From positions 1 through 32,204 of the forward strand of contig JAMCYN010000152.1 in NCBI GenBank assembly GCA_023474015.1: 32,204 nucleotides of DNA, written 5' to 3'. Below are positions 16,438-24,772 of the stretch, in pieces (within the stretch, counting starts at the first letter, position 1; each line of letters begins with the position of its first letter). A program made the position numbers and the translations under genes. The notes under the pieces are model-generated. The model did no database searches, had not been told where the DNA came from, and saw only the letters and a program-made list of their open reading frames with translations. The stretch is from Armatimonadota bacterium. Its GTDB lineage: Bacteria; Armatimonadota; UBA5829.

Positions 16438-16854
16438 TCAGATTAACTGACCACTAGTATGGACTGAGGACATCTCATCCGCCGCTTCATTAAGCGCGAC
16501 TATACTCTCAACCAGAATTTCGGGCTGCACACCGTGCGACGAACCAAGTGTGAGCCCTATGAACCCTCGACTAATATCGTTACGCTTGACTGCGTCCTTG
16601 ATCTGCTGTGGCTTACCGAATGGAAGAAGACCCTGCACATCCACCGTCCCGTGCAGTCGCAAATCTTTGCCGAACTCCCTCTTGATATAATATGGATCCA
16701 CTCCGGCGGCCATAGGATGGATGGAATCGAGCACGCCCAGACCAATCGCGATCAGGTCGGGAATGATGCTCCCTATCGTTCCGCCGCAGTGGATCATGAT
16801 TTCGAAGGTCGGCCGATGTAAGTCGCAGAGTCTTCTGAGCTTCATACTCGACAA
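16438..16854 (-). pseudogene. UROD-like gene fragment (C-terminal third), disrupted by IS630 element A
   Basis: The frame reads 'MKLRRLCDLHRPTFEIMIHCGGTIGSIIPDLIAIGLGVLDSIHPMAAGVD', then 'GTVDVQGLLPFGKPQQI' and 'SSHGVQPEILVESIVALNEAA'. It lines up with the C-terminal part of the UROD-like protein at 24773-25834. The first two thirds are missing, and an in-frame stop lies just upstream. A second frame at 16800-16876 reads 'YMPPMLIWLVEYEAQ', which may be related, suggesting frameshift decay. The last codons (SGQLI and stop) belong to the IS630 end. Without element A the frame would run, with no stop, into the UROD-like gene at 12918-14075. The zinc-site column reads His-Cys-Gly. Non-functional. 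Confidence 0.78.
16442..16454 (-). repeat. Element A right terminal inverted repeat
   Basis: Exact inverse of 14155-14167, followed by the TA duplication at 16455-16456. It also supplies the stop codon of the element A transposase when the nested element is removed. Confidence 0.9.
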
Positions 16855-16961
16855 GCCAGATCAGCATGGGAGGCATGTATTGTCGGATCTATGGCTTGGC
16901 CGTGATTAATGATCAACAGGCATCCCGTCCACACAGATCAAGACGGAGAGCGACCCGATCT
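16855..16961. other. Short spacer, no gene seen
   Basis: 107 bases between the UROD fragment and the glycosidase stop. No RNA gene, hairpin or convincing coding frame was recognised, apart from the possible decayed UROD frame at its left edge. Confidence 0.4.
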
Positions 16962-18917
16962 TCATTTAGATCGATAGCTTATTTCTAAGCGAAAGTCCCC
17001 GAGACGGAAACTGAAATCTACATAAACAGACTCACCTACCTCGCAGAGAGTGCAGTCCCTCGCCTGCCCGTTAGCAAGAACCGCAACTCGTCTTGCTCCT
17101 GATGGCAGCAACACGTGACATCGCCCGCCTGTTCCCGTTCCAGAAGTCTCAATGGACATCTTTTCGGACTCGGGCTCGTGCGAGTAAGTGTATGAAAAGT
17201 AAGCGCGGCAGGCAGGGTATCTTACGCTGACATGTGCATTGTTAACTCCAGCGATTACCCATCTCGGACTCAGGCTTATGCTGTCAAACGCCTTACCCAA
17301 GTCCTTTATCCCCGCCAGGCCTTCCACAAATGCCGCAAGCATCGCGCTCGCTCCCCAGCCATCAGTGGCCAGACTAGCCGGGCTTGACCTGCCGGGGCTG
17401 CCATCATGCCAATACCACAGATAGGTCTCACCGGTGGTGTAGATCAGGTCCATATACCGCCGCAGAATGTCCACACCATACTCTTCAAAACCGTGAGCAA
17501 AGGCCGCGCGGGCAAGTTCTCCTCCGACAAGGGGCATAATGCCGCCGTTTACGTATTCCCCTTCGCGCTTGCCCCAGCCGATTGGCGCCCCAAAGCTACC
17601 CGACGGAAAGCACGGGGCAATGCTGAACCACTCGGCAAAGCATCTGTCTCCGAGTTGAGCCCTGCGAGTCTGGTACTCCTGGATAATGCTGACAGCTTGT
17701 TCGTGACTCGCCAATCCACGATTGATATCGAATGTATTGCTCAAACTCAGCATTGCGCTCTGGTCAACCTCCGCCGCCGATGCCGGATCTATCAGCACAT
17801 TGTGGGTGTAAAACTGGCCGTTCCAGCAAACCTCGTTAGTGCGCTTTTGGAAGTGGTCCGCTTTTTCTTTCCACCAGACCGCCTTTTCGGAATCTCCGAA
17901 CCTTTCAAAACTGTTGGCGAGTGTCAGGCATGCCTGAAACATTCCGCTGTTATCACCATGCATGATGCCTATCGGGCATTCATCATCCAGTTCCATCTTA
18001 GCACGCCAACCTCCAGGGTTGTATGCGAAGTCCCAGGTGTCTATTGTGAGCGCACGTTTGATGAGTTCAAACTCGGTTGACCATCTATCCGGATGGGTCA
18101 TGGAGTAGACCAGCCCGCGCTCGAGAGTAGGTAGCCACCTTCTTAGCCATTCGTCATCGTCGGTTGCCTGCCAGACCTGATGCGCTGCTTCGACCAGCAG
18201 ATATTCAACATCAGCTTCCACAGGCACACGTTTTCCGGACTCACTGCCATCTATGTGATCAAGAAAGCTACCGTCCTGCTTTTGGCGCTTCAGAAAACAC
18301 TCCACCGCGCTCTTCACGTCCCGTTCCCAATACTTGAACGCCTTCATTTGGTGAGTGTGGTCGCGAATCCAGATCAGGTCCGTGTCCGGAGCACGATAGC
18401 CTCGTATGCGTTCGCCGTCGCAACTAAACTCCGATACGTCCTTAGCCATAAACGATCGAATCTGTCCGTAGAACGAATCGAAACTGGGATCGCCGGTGTA
18501 AAAATGGGTCTCGGCTTCAAGCGCGAAAGTTGCTGTAGCGTCCAGCATTTCGGCCCCTGCGGTATAGACAGAAACTTGGTGCACGCCCAATTTGCCGCGC
18601 GCAATGAAATGTCCCTCCCACACGGTGCCGACGGAACTCGTGTGCTCCTCGTGATACAACTCGCCTGCGGAATCCAGGCACTTCAAGTATAGCTCCGTGC
18701 AACCTGAGCATTTAAGCACTCGAAAGCAAACTCTGTCGAGCGGCCTGAAAGTCTCACGCGGCCTCGGAATGCTACCGGGTGAACGGAGAACCGATAGGGA
18801 GAGTTTTCTCGGGTCCATTACCCTGCACGCATAAGGGCTCAGCGATGAACTAAGATATCCTTCACCTACTACTTCCGAGACAACTTCGGCTACTTTGTCG
18901 TGATGCTGTTCTCTCAT
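16962..18917 (-). CDS. Six-hairpin ((alpha/alpha)6-barrel) glycosidase-like protein, cytosolic
   Basis: 651 aa with AAGGAAAAGAG just before the ATG and no signal peptide. Residues ~1-135 look like a beta-rich accessory domain. From ~150 on, the sequence has the pattern of six-hairpin glycosidases: 'YRAPDTDLIWIRDHTHQMKAFKYWERDVKSA', 'RQKQDGSFLDHIDG', 'IGIMHGDNSGMFQACLTLA', 'YVNGGIMPLVGGELARAAFAHG' and 'TDGWGASAMLAAFVEGLAGI', ending in a beta-sandwich-like tail that includes 'LLPSGARRVAVLANG'. Families such as GH78 and GH95 share this fold, but I cannot assign one or name the catalytic acids. It lies 118 nt downstream of the secreted GH89-like genes and probably processes imported oligosaccharides. 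Confidence 0.7.
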   Translation of the reverse strand: MREQHHDKVAEVVSEVVGEGYLSSSLSPYACRVMDPRKLSLSVLRSPGSIPRPRETFRPLDRVCFRVLKCSGCTELYLKCLDSAGELYHEEHTSSVGTVWEGHFIARGKLGVHQVSVYTAGAEMLDATATFALEAETHFYTGDPSFDSFYGQIRSFMAKDVSEFSCDGERIRGYRAPDTDLIWIRDHTHQMKAFKYWERDVKSAVECFLKRQKQDGSFLDHIDGSESGKRVPVEADVEYLLVEAAHQVWQATDDDEWLRRWLPTLERGLVYSMTHPDRWSTEFELIKRALTIDTWDFAYNPGGWRAKMELDDECPIGIMHGDNSGMFQACLTLANSFERFGDSEKAVWWKEKADHFQKRTNEVCWNGQFYTHNVLIDPASAAEVDQSAMLSLSNTFDINRGLASHEQAVSIIQEYQTRRAQLGDRCFAEWFSIAPCFPSGSFGAPIGWGKREGEYVNGGIMPLVGGELARAAFAHGFEEYGVDILRRYMDLIYTTGETYLWYWHDGSPGRSSPASLATDGWGASAMLAAFVEGLAGIKDLGKAFDSISLSPRWVIAGVNNAHVSVRYPACRAYFSYTYSHEPESEKMSIETSGTGTGGRCHVLLPSGARRVAVLANGQARDCTLCEVGESVYVDFSFRLGDFRLEISYRSK

Positions 18918-19035
18918 ATCTCTTTTCCTTCTGCCGGCAATCAGCCAACCCTAACTCAACGCGGGCAAGACCCAGTTTGACAAAGAACCCGTTCTATATT
19001 CGCTAACTCAGCTTTGGATCAGCACCCGTGATTGT
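18918..19035. other. 118-base spacer, no distinct feature
   Basis: Contains the ribosome-binding site of the six-hairpin gene (AAGGAAAAGAG on the minus strand). No hairpin terminator or RNA gene was recognised. It is the longest gap inside the 16.9-31 kb minus-strand cluster. Confidence 0.4.
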
Positions 19036-21501
19036 CTACTCGTCTTTCACCTTGTCCCAAGTTGGGACCCACGCTCCGCTTGTTTCACCGTTGCGGGCGA
19101 TAGCCCCAGCCACGGACGGATCGATTGCACAGGCTCCCGCAACGGACGCGAGCGCCGACCTTGTCGCTTCGATCGTATCTCCGCCTGTGTAGCCGGGGAG
19201 CGTGGCGTTCTTGATCCATTTCTCCCTTATCTCTTTTGCCCCGGGAGCTTGATACGGCGATATCTCCGCGAATGCGACTTCGCGACTGCCCTCCGCCATC
19301 TTCTGGCGCATCACGGAGAAACTATGCTCCACAAGAGGGATGTAGTAGTCTCTGATTAGTTCGGTCACGTCTCGGTTGGCATAATCAGCAGCTATGCATC
19401 CGGTGCGCGCCATCTCAGGCGCATATTTGTTGGTCCCCGGCACGGACAAGATGTCTCGAATCAGACGCGCTTCCGAGAACTCTGGACGCGTCGCAAGGAT
19501 ATTCTGCACAGCCTTAATGGCATCCAGCGCCATCACGGTCTGTTTATCGAACTCGGCCGCATTTCCCTGTTTGAAAGCCCTGTAAGCCAGACACAGATGA
19601 TAATCACTGACGTACCCGAGATAGGTTCGAGCAATGTCTACTACATCGTTGACGTACAGCTTGTTGCCCTTGCAGCTTTCGGCCACCGACAGAGCAAGCT
19701 CAAGAGCCTCGCCGAGCTCCGGAGCCATTTTCACAGTCTGGTCCAGCCGCTTGTCAACAAAGCGCTCGTACTCCTTGCACAACGGATAAGCCTCGGGACA
19801 TCCGAAGCCAAGACCCCTAAATTTGTAGAACGGATTGTTCGGTCGGTAGTATTGCTTGGCGCCTCCGGAGAAGTTGTCCAGATCGTACGAGTGCACCGAC
19901 TCAAGCAGACATCTCCATGCCTTCTTCATTGCGGGCTGGGCTTCGGCACCGTATCTGGCGAGAGTGTAATTATCCAAGAACGCGCGGATGGATATCGCAT
20001 CCGGGTTCCACGCCAGCTTGGTGAACAGATGCCAGTATGCGACGTTGTCTCCGAAGTGCTCTGGCACGCCGAATAGTCCGTTGCAGTTCCTCGCTCTGGG
20101 ATCGGACGCGACATCCTTTACCACACTCACCAACCGCTCGAAGCTGCCGAAGAGGTTGTCGTCGGAGCCATAGGCGTGTAGAATGCCTACCGCGAACGGT
20201 TTGCCGCAGAAGTAATCAAACTTCTTGTATGGTGTGTCGAAAAAGAGCTCCGAACCGGTGTCGTAGACATAGAATCTATCGTCTGGGACGCTGTCCAGGT
20301 ATGTCTTCAGAAACTCGGGCGTCCACAAGTCCGGGAAGCCGATGAAACACCAGGAATCCGTGAGCCAGACGGCCTTCGAGTCGATCGAGGTAATCAGCTT
20401 GAGATGATCTTGGGCCGCCTTGATCTTGAGCGTTCTCTGCTCATCCAAATTCTTGCCTGGGGCGGCTTCAGCGAGCGGCGTGCAGGCGTAGATGTGGTCA
20501 GTGCCGAACTCCTCTATCACCTTGCGACCGTATCTTCTCATGATCTCCAGGTTCTTCTCTTCCCCCGGATACAGTGACACGGCCCCGTAACCTGTGTCCT
20601 GCTCGATGTATTTCAGTTCCGGGTGGACATTCTTGAAGCGCAGTGAGACTACCGAAAGGTCGAAACTGTAAATGAACCTGATGCCCAGCTTCCTACCGTA
20701 GTCTAAGACTCTTTTTGTAAGCTGAGTACGATAGGAAGCAGGCCAGTCCCAGCCTGCCGGGAAGCCTCCCGTGTACAATGCTTTTTCCGGCTCGGGTCCC
20801 ATTTCCGGGAACGCATCTTCCGCCGCCGAGCCCGAGAATCTCTGCATATAGCCCATATAGTACATGGTTATGTTGAGCTTTCTCTTGGCCATCCAGTCAA
20901 GAGCCTGCTTCCAGCGCTCAAATGTCCAGTTGTTAAGATCGAACTTGTCAATACCCCGGTAAGTGCCGCCCAGATTCGTGTATCGAAGCGCAAACCTGGG
21001 CTTCTCAACAATATCAAGCCCTGACACGGGCACCGCTGCGATCCTGGGTACTCGATCACCATCCCAAAAGAAACCAACCCCGCAACAAGTCTCCAAATAG
21101 TGATAGACGCCATAGAGGGTCGCCTTACCCGTATTCCCCGCGATAAGCAGGGCGTTCGTGCCGCCGGGCAACACCGGGTTAATGGTCTTTATCACGAAAC
21201 CATCCGTGCCGAGCTTTGCGCTGATGTCTATTGGGATAGATGCCATAGAGCTGTTCCCGATAAGCACAATCGATTCGTATGAACCTAGCCGCGACGCGAG
21301 CTCGTTCTTACCCTGTGCGCCATTGTCTTTCATTATCACCGCGTGCTGCCCGGTGAGAAGCTCACTGTACTTAGCAAACTCCTTCGCGGCGTGCTCGCCC
21401 ATCCAGCCGTCGTGAGCGTTGTATATGACCGCTGTGCCATCCGCCGACACGATCGTGAGAGAAATTGAAATCAAGATAATAACCGACAATGCGAATCTCA
21501 T
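19036..21501 (-). CDS. Secreted GH89-like (alpha-N-acetylglucosaminidase family) glycosidase
   Basis: 821 aa. Residues 1-20 form a signal peptide (hydrophobic core 'FALSVIILISISLTIVSA'), so it is exported. Residues ~22-165 are an alpha/beta N-domain ('EHAAKEFAKYSELLTG', 'GTDGFVIKT', 'YGVYHYLE'), common before GH67 and GH89 barrels. Residues ~185-500 match the GH89 barrel: 'NITMYYMGYMQRFSG', 'FGTDHIYACTPLAEAAPG', 'VWLTDSWCF', 'GKPFAVGILHAYGSDDNLFG' and 'FGVPEHFGDNVAYW'. By analogy with NAGLU, Glu345 and Glu481 fall at the two catalytic acids. The remainder is helical. GH89 enzymes remove alpha-linked GlcNAc; the exact substrate here is unknown. DUF4838-type annotation is an alternative. The start overlaps the previous stop (ATGA), so the pair is co-translated. 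Confidence 0.78.
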   Translation of the reverse strand: MRFALSVIILISISLTIVSADGTAVIYNAHDGWMGEHAAKEFAKYSELLTGQHAVIMKDNGAQGKNELASRLGSYESIVLIGNSSMASIPIDISAKLGTDGFVIKTINPVLPGGTNALLIAGNTGKATLYGVYHYLETCCGVGFFWDGDRVPRIAAVPVSGLDIVEKPRFALRYTNLGGTYRGIDKFDLNNWTFERWKQALDWMAKRKLNITMYYMGYMQRFSGSAAEDAFPEMGPEPEKALYTGGFPAGWDWPASYRTQLTKRVLDYGRKLGIRFIYSFDLSVVSLRFKNVHPELKYIEQDTGYGAVSLYPGEEKNLEIMRRYGRKVIEEFGTDHIYACTPLAEAAPGKNLDEQRTLKIKAAQDHLKLITSIDSKAVWLTDSWCFIGFPDLWTPEFLKTYLDSVPDDRFYVYDTGSELFFDTPYKKFDYFCGKPFAVGILHAYGSDDNLFGSFERLVSVVKDVASDPRARNCNGLFGVPEHFGDNVAYWHLFTKLAWNPDAISIRAFLDNYTLARYGAEAQPAMKKAWRCLLESVHSYDLDNFSGGAKQYYRPNNPFYKFRGLGFGCPEAYPLCKEYERFVDKRLDQTVKMAPELGEALELALSVAESCKGNKLYVNDVVDIARTYLGYVSDYHLCLAYRAFKQGNAAEFDKQTVMALDAIKAVQNILATRPEFSEARLIRDILSVPGTNKYAPEMARTGCIAADYANRDVTELIRDYYIPLVEHSFSVMRQKMAEGSREVAFAEISPYQAPGAKEIREKWIKNATLPGYTGGDTIEATRSALASVAGACAIDPSVAGAIARNGETSGAWVPTWDKVKDE
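21498..21501 (-). other. ATGA stop/start overlap between the two GH89-like genes
   Basis: The stop TGA of the 724-aa paralog overlaps the ATG of the 821-aa paralog, so both should be made in linked amounts. Confidence 0.85.
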
Positions 21502-23672
21502 TTATTTTCCTCTCTTGATGAAGCATCCTTCTCAATGGAATATACAAACGGCAAGACCTTGGAAACCGCTGCAATCGCCGCTTTGTTCGATGGAGCGATT
21601 GAGGTGTGCCTGATGGGATTGTCTATCCAGCCAATCTCGATCCTTCCGTACGGCTGCTGAAGATCATCTGGATTAAAGAAGGTGCCTTCATCCAGGCAGC
21701 GCAACAAATAATCCGTAAAGACCTTTACGCGCTTACCGTAGTAATCCTTAACCAACTCATACATATCCCTGTGGTTGTAGTCACGCCAGCCCTGCTCGTA
21801 CTTCGCGAACGTGAATGTCCGCTCCTTGATATACCACTCTGCTTCCTTTCTTTCTTCTCGTGTCATACTGGGTTCAATCAAAGCCGTGCGAATCATCGGC
21901 TCTATTCGGCAGCTTGGCCTGGTGATGAGTATCATCTCCTGGTATCGCATCAGCTCGTTCAAATGCCGCGCTTTTTTGCAGGCTTTATCCTTTTCTCTTG
22001 CCAAGAATGCATTTACAAGGTCAATACCGACAACGTTGAACACATCACCTATATACATCCGGCAGATTGTAACCAGATCATCGGCGTACAGTGGATTGTT
22101 CTTCTGGCGGTTGTTTTCCAGCAAAGCGTATTTGAGCGCATCTCGCAGCGCGGGTATGTACTTCCTGCGCTGTTCCAGATTGGAACTGATCTTGATTCCC
22201 ATCCGGCTCTGATATAGCGGTGAAACAAGGCATCCATCGCTGTAGACACTCCGCCGCAATTCGTCGAGGCACCTGACCATGTTCGGCGCTGAGGCCTCAC
22301 CGTAGCGACGAACCGCGTAGTCCATAAGGAATTGATCCAGGGTCACCTGTCTTGTATCCCACGAGAGGTCCGCCGCAAGCTCGAAGAACAGATCGTTATA
22401 GTGGATGATCTCAGGATATATCCACGTGCCTAGACAACTTGCCGCCTGGGGATCTTCCGCGACATCGTTCAGTTTCTTAACCAGCCCCGCAATATCGCCA
22501 TGCAGAAACCCGGTGCCCCCGTAGCTGTTAAGTATGTTGAACACCCACTGCCTTCCGTAGAAGCCGTCATGCGATTTGTAGACACTGCGTTCGTCACCAT
22601 CGGCATCTTGTGTCCAGAACCTGTCCGCAGGCACATTGTCAAGATAGGCCTTTACTGCCTCCCCGGGATAGCCTGGTTCGACCCAGCCCCAGCCGCCGCC
22701 ACAGAACCTGGCGTCCGGGTCGAACGCCATCATGTACTTCGTATCGTCCCGACCCGCTTGGGCGAAAACCCTCGCCAGATCGTCGCCCTTGTCCTCCGAA
22801 AGCATCTTGGCGGCATTTTCACTCGGAATCCTGCAAAACTCATACACATGATCCGTGCCGAAGTAATCGATCAGGTCATTCTTTGCCGGAAGCACGATCT
22901 GCATTCCCAAGCTCCGCGCATAGTCCATGGATCTCTTCATCAGTGCCATTCGATGCCGTTGATAGGGTGTCATCGCTTTCGGTATCGGATACCTCCAGAA
23001 CTCGAACGGTATCGGCCAGTTGAGCAGGTTCTGAAAATGTGCGGCAGCCCAGTCGATCTCGTTCTTGCACTGCTCCCAATCCCAGAACAACATATTGCTG
23101 TATGTCCAAGCCATGATCTGAAGATACTCGCGCACCTGGAAACGCGGGCGCTGACTTACGTGCAGTTCAGGCACGATAAACCGTTCTACCTTGGGGACGT
23201 AAGTGCCGCCCCAGAAGAAACCAACATGATAAACTCTGGACAGGAGCCAGTACACGGCGTTCAATGTGCCCCGGTCGCTACTGCCACCAATCACGAGGTA
23301 ATTCACATCGCCAGCCTTCACAGTCTCAATGACAAAACCGTCCAGCCCGGGCTTCTGAGCTGAGACATTCAGTTTTCCCGAATCAATGAGATCTCTTATG
23401 TAATGATTGGTCTGTGCCCGGCCTATGATTACGTTGACCGAACTCTTGACTGGAGTACCGCCAATCGGAACCTTACACCCAGACATCTGCTTTGCGTATT
23501 TTGCCAATTCCTCCGCGGCGTGCTTCTCTATAAACGTGGGCTTGTCGCCGATTATGATCACCGTGTTCGCCTGTTGGGAGACTCCACCAGCCCCCGCCAC
23601 GTTCCCAATCAATAGCAAAATAGACGCCAGAATGATGGCGTGTGTCGCAATCCGCTCCAACGCGAGTCTCAT
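21498..23672 (-). CDS. Secreted GH89-like glycosidase, divergent paralog
   Basis: 724 aa from the ATG at 23672 (GGAAGG 8 nt upstream); a longer frame from 23723 would put 17 residues before the signal peptide. Residues 1-28 are a signal peptide ('IILASILLLIGNVAGAGG'). The N-domain ('IEKHAAEELAKYAKQMSG', 'LDGFVIETV', 'LNAVYWLLSRVYHVGFFWGG') parallels its neighbour. The barrel retains 'YFGTDHVYEFCRIPSE' (Glu285), 'GRQWVFNILNSYGGTGFLHG' and 'TWIYPEIIHYNDLFFEL' (Glu421), so both catalytic-type Glu appear present, although the middle of the barrel is shorter than in the 821-aa paralog. The substrate may differ. It shares a 4-bp ATGA overlap with the downstream gene. Confidence 0.72.
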   Translation of the reverse strand: MRLALERIATHAIILASILLLIGNVAGAGGVSQQANTVIIIGDKPTFIEKHAAEELAKYAKQMSGCKVPIGGTPVKSSVNVIIGRAQTNHYIRDLIDSGKLNVSAQKPGLDGFVIETVKAGDVNYLVIGGSSDRGTLNAVYWLLSRVYHVGFFWGGTYVPKVERFIVPELHVSQRPRFQVREYLQIMAWTYSNMLFWDWEQCKNEIDWAAAHFQNLLNWPIPFEFWRYPIPKAMTPYQRHRMALMKRSMDYARSLGMQIVLPAKNDLIDYFGTDHVYEFCRIPSENAAKMLSEDKGDDLARVFAQAGRDDTKYMMAFDPDARFCGGGWGWVEPGYPGEAVKAYLDNVPADRFWTQDADGDERSVYKSHDGFYGRQWVFNILNSYGGTGFLHGDIAGLVKKLNDVAEDPQAASCLGTWIYPEIIHYNDLFFELAADLSWDTRQVTLDQFLMDYAVRRYGEASAPNMVRCLDELRRSVYSDGCLVSPLYQSRMGIKISSNLEQRRKYIPALRDALKYALLENNRQKNNPLYADDLVTICRMYIGDVFNVVGIDLVNAFLAREKDKACKKARHLNELMRYQEMILITRPSCRIEPMIRTALIEPSMTREERKEAEWYIKERTFTFAKYEQGWRDYNHRDMYELVKDYYGKRVKVFTDYLLRCLDEGTFFNPDDLQQPYGRIEIGWIDNPIRHTSIAPSNKAAIAAVSKVLPFVYSIEKDASSREENK

Positions 23673-23719
23673 CGGCCTTGCCTTCCTTTCATAGCATATC
23701 CGATTTCCAGCTACTTGTC

Positions 23720-24760
23720 TCAAGCCCCCACTATTTCGGCCATGGCAATGAAGTTCTTCGCTCCCTGCTCGCCGTAAGTGCCGGACGAGGTGCCACTCAG
23801 GATAAACCCTCGCTCTCCCGCCGCATCTATCCGCTCACGGGCGATTACGAGTATCTCTTCGGTAGGCAGTTTGTCGATGACTTCCATGTCGTCGAGGTTG
23901 CCCACAAAGCATATCCGCTCCCCGAGTGTTCGCCTCGCCTCCTTGAGGTCCACGTCACCCCATGGCGGCGCTTCCAGAGGATCGAGCGAGTCCATCCCTA
24001 TCTCCGCAAAGTCTAGTAGGCAGTTCGCCACGGAGCCGTGATTGTGGTAGTGGGCAACCGCGCCATGATCGTGTATGGCCTCGATCAGCTTTCGGTCGTA
24101 AGGCACACAAAGGCGCTTAAACCCTTTGGGACCCAGTTGCACTGTTGCATACTCTCCTCCGAGCACCCGGAAACCTGGCACTCCCGCTTCGCAGCAGCGG
24201 TTCACGTAGTCGATCCAACGCTCCGTGAGAATCGCCGTCAGCCGCTCTATTAGATCAGGATCGTCGGCCCACGCAAGGCAGAAATCCTCAGGTGAAAACC
24301 AGTACGCCACGTACCCGATGCCATTGGGCAAATGGCCCAGCACTAACCCGTCCTCGCCCAGCCTCTCGCACCATGTGTGGTAAAGCGACAAGTCCAACGG
24401 GGCGGGCTCATACGGAATCGAGAGCAGCTTCTCCACATCGCGGAAATCCTTGAACAAGTGCTCGGTTACAGCGCTAGTGATCTCGGTCCTGGTCCACGTG
24501 CAAGTCAGATCCCCCTTGGGAGTATGGATAATCGTCGTCGTGGACCTGCCCGACTGCTTGTGCTCTACCTCTGCATTTCCGCCGAGTATCCACTCAGTAT
24601 CGGGATGGGCACCCACGTCGATGTAGGGGTCTGTTCTTCTCAGAAGCTCCATGCAGAGCGGGCTGCCCCACTCCAGCTTGCCGAACCCGAGCGGCGACAC
24701 CGGCAGGCGGTCTACCTGCTCGAACTTCATGGCGGCAAGTATGCGTTCTCGTGATGTCAT
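23720..24760 (-). CDS. UROD-like (URO-D superfamily) protein
   Basis: 346 aa, starting 'MTSRERILAAMKFEQVDRLPVSP', the family-typical N-terminus. Barrel segments include 'GGEYATVQLGPKGFKRLCVPYDRKLIEAIHDHG' and 'EIGMDSLDPLEAPPWGDVDLKEARRTLGERICFVGNLDD'. The HemE motif is absent. The column that is HxC in corrinoid methyltransferases reads His-Asn-His ('HYHNHGSVANCL'), and 'SGTSSGTYG' replaces the usual second ligand region. It starts 12 nt downstream of a second UROD-like gene and is followed 47 nt later by the GH89-like pair. This suggests a role tied to glycan breakdown, but the reaction is unknown. Confidence 0.82.
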   Translation of the reverse strand: MTSRERILAAMKFEQVDRLPVSPLGFGKLEWGSPLCMELLRRTDPYIDVGAHPDTEWILGGNAEVEHKQSGRSTTTIIHTPKGDLTCTWTRTEITSAVTEHLFKDFRDVEKLLSIPYEPAPLDLSLYHTWCERLGEDGLVLGHLPNGIGYVAYWFSPEDFCLAWADDPDLIERLTAILTERWIDYVNRCCEAGVPGFRVLGGEYATVQLGPKGFKRLCVPYDRKLIEAIHDHGAVAHYHNHGSVANCLLDFAEIGMDSLDPLEAPPWGDVDLKEARRTLGERICFVGNLDDMEVIDKLPTEEILVIARERIDAAGERGFILSGTSSGTYGEQGAKNFIAMAEIVGA

Positions 24761-24772
24761 TTGAACTTTCCT

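Larger units (their letters stand above)
14155..16454 (+). mobile_element. IS630-family element A, interrupted by element B
   Basis: Perfect 13-bp terminal inverted repeats (GTGGTCAGTTAAT) at 14155-14167 and 16442-16454 are flanked on both sides by the dinucleotide TA (14153-14154 and 16455-16456), the target duplication expected of IS630/Tc1-type elements. Without the nested element B and its TA duplication, the element is about 1.19 kb, normal for the family. It sits between a broken UROD-like gene and an intact one. Confidence 0.88.

Noticed and set aside
14155..16454. One large element carrying two convergent transposases
   Set aside because: Each transposase has its own inverted repeats with TA flanks, and removing the inner one repairs the outer frame, so nesting explains it better.
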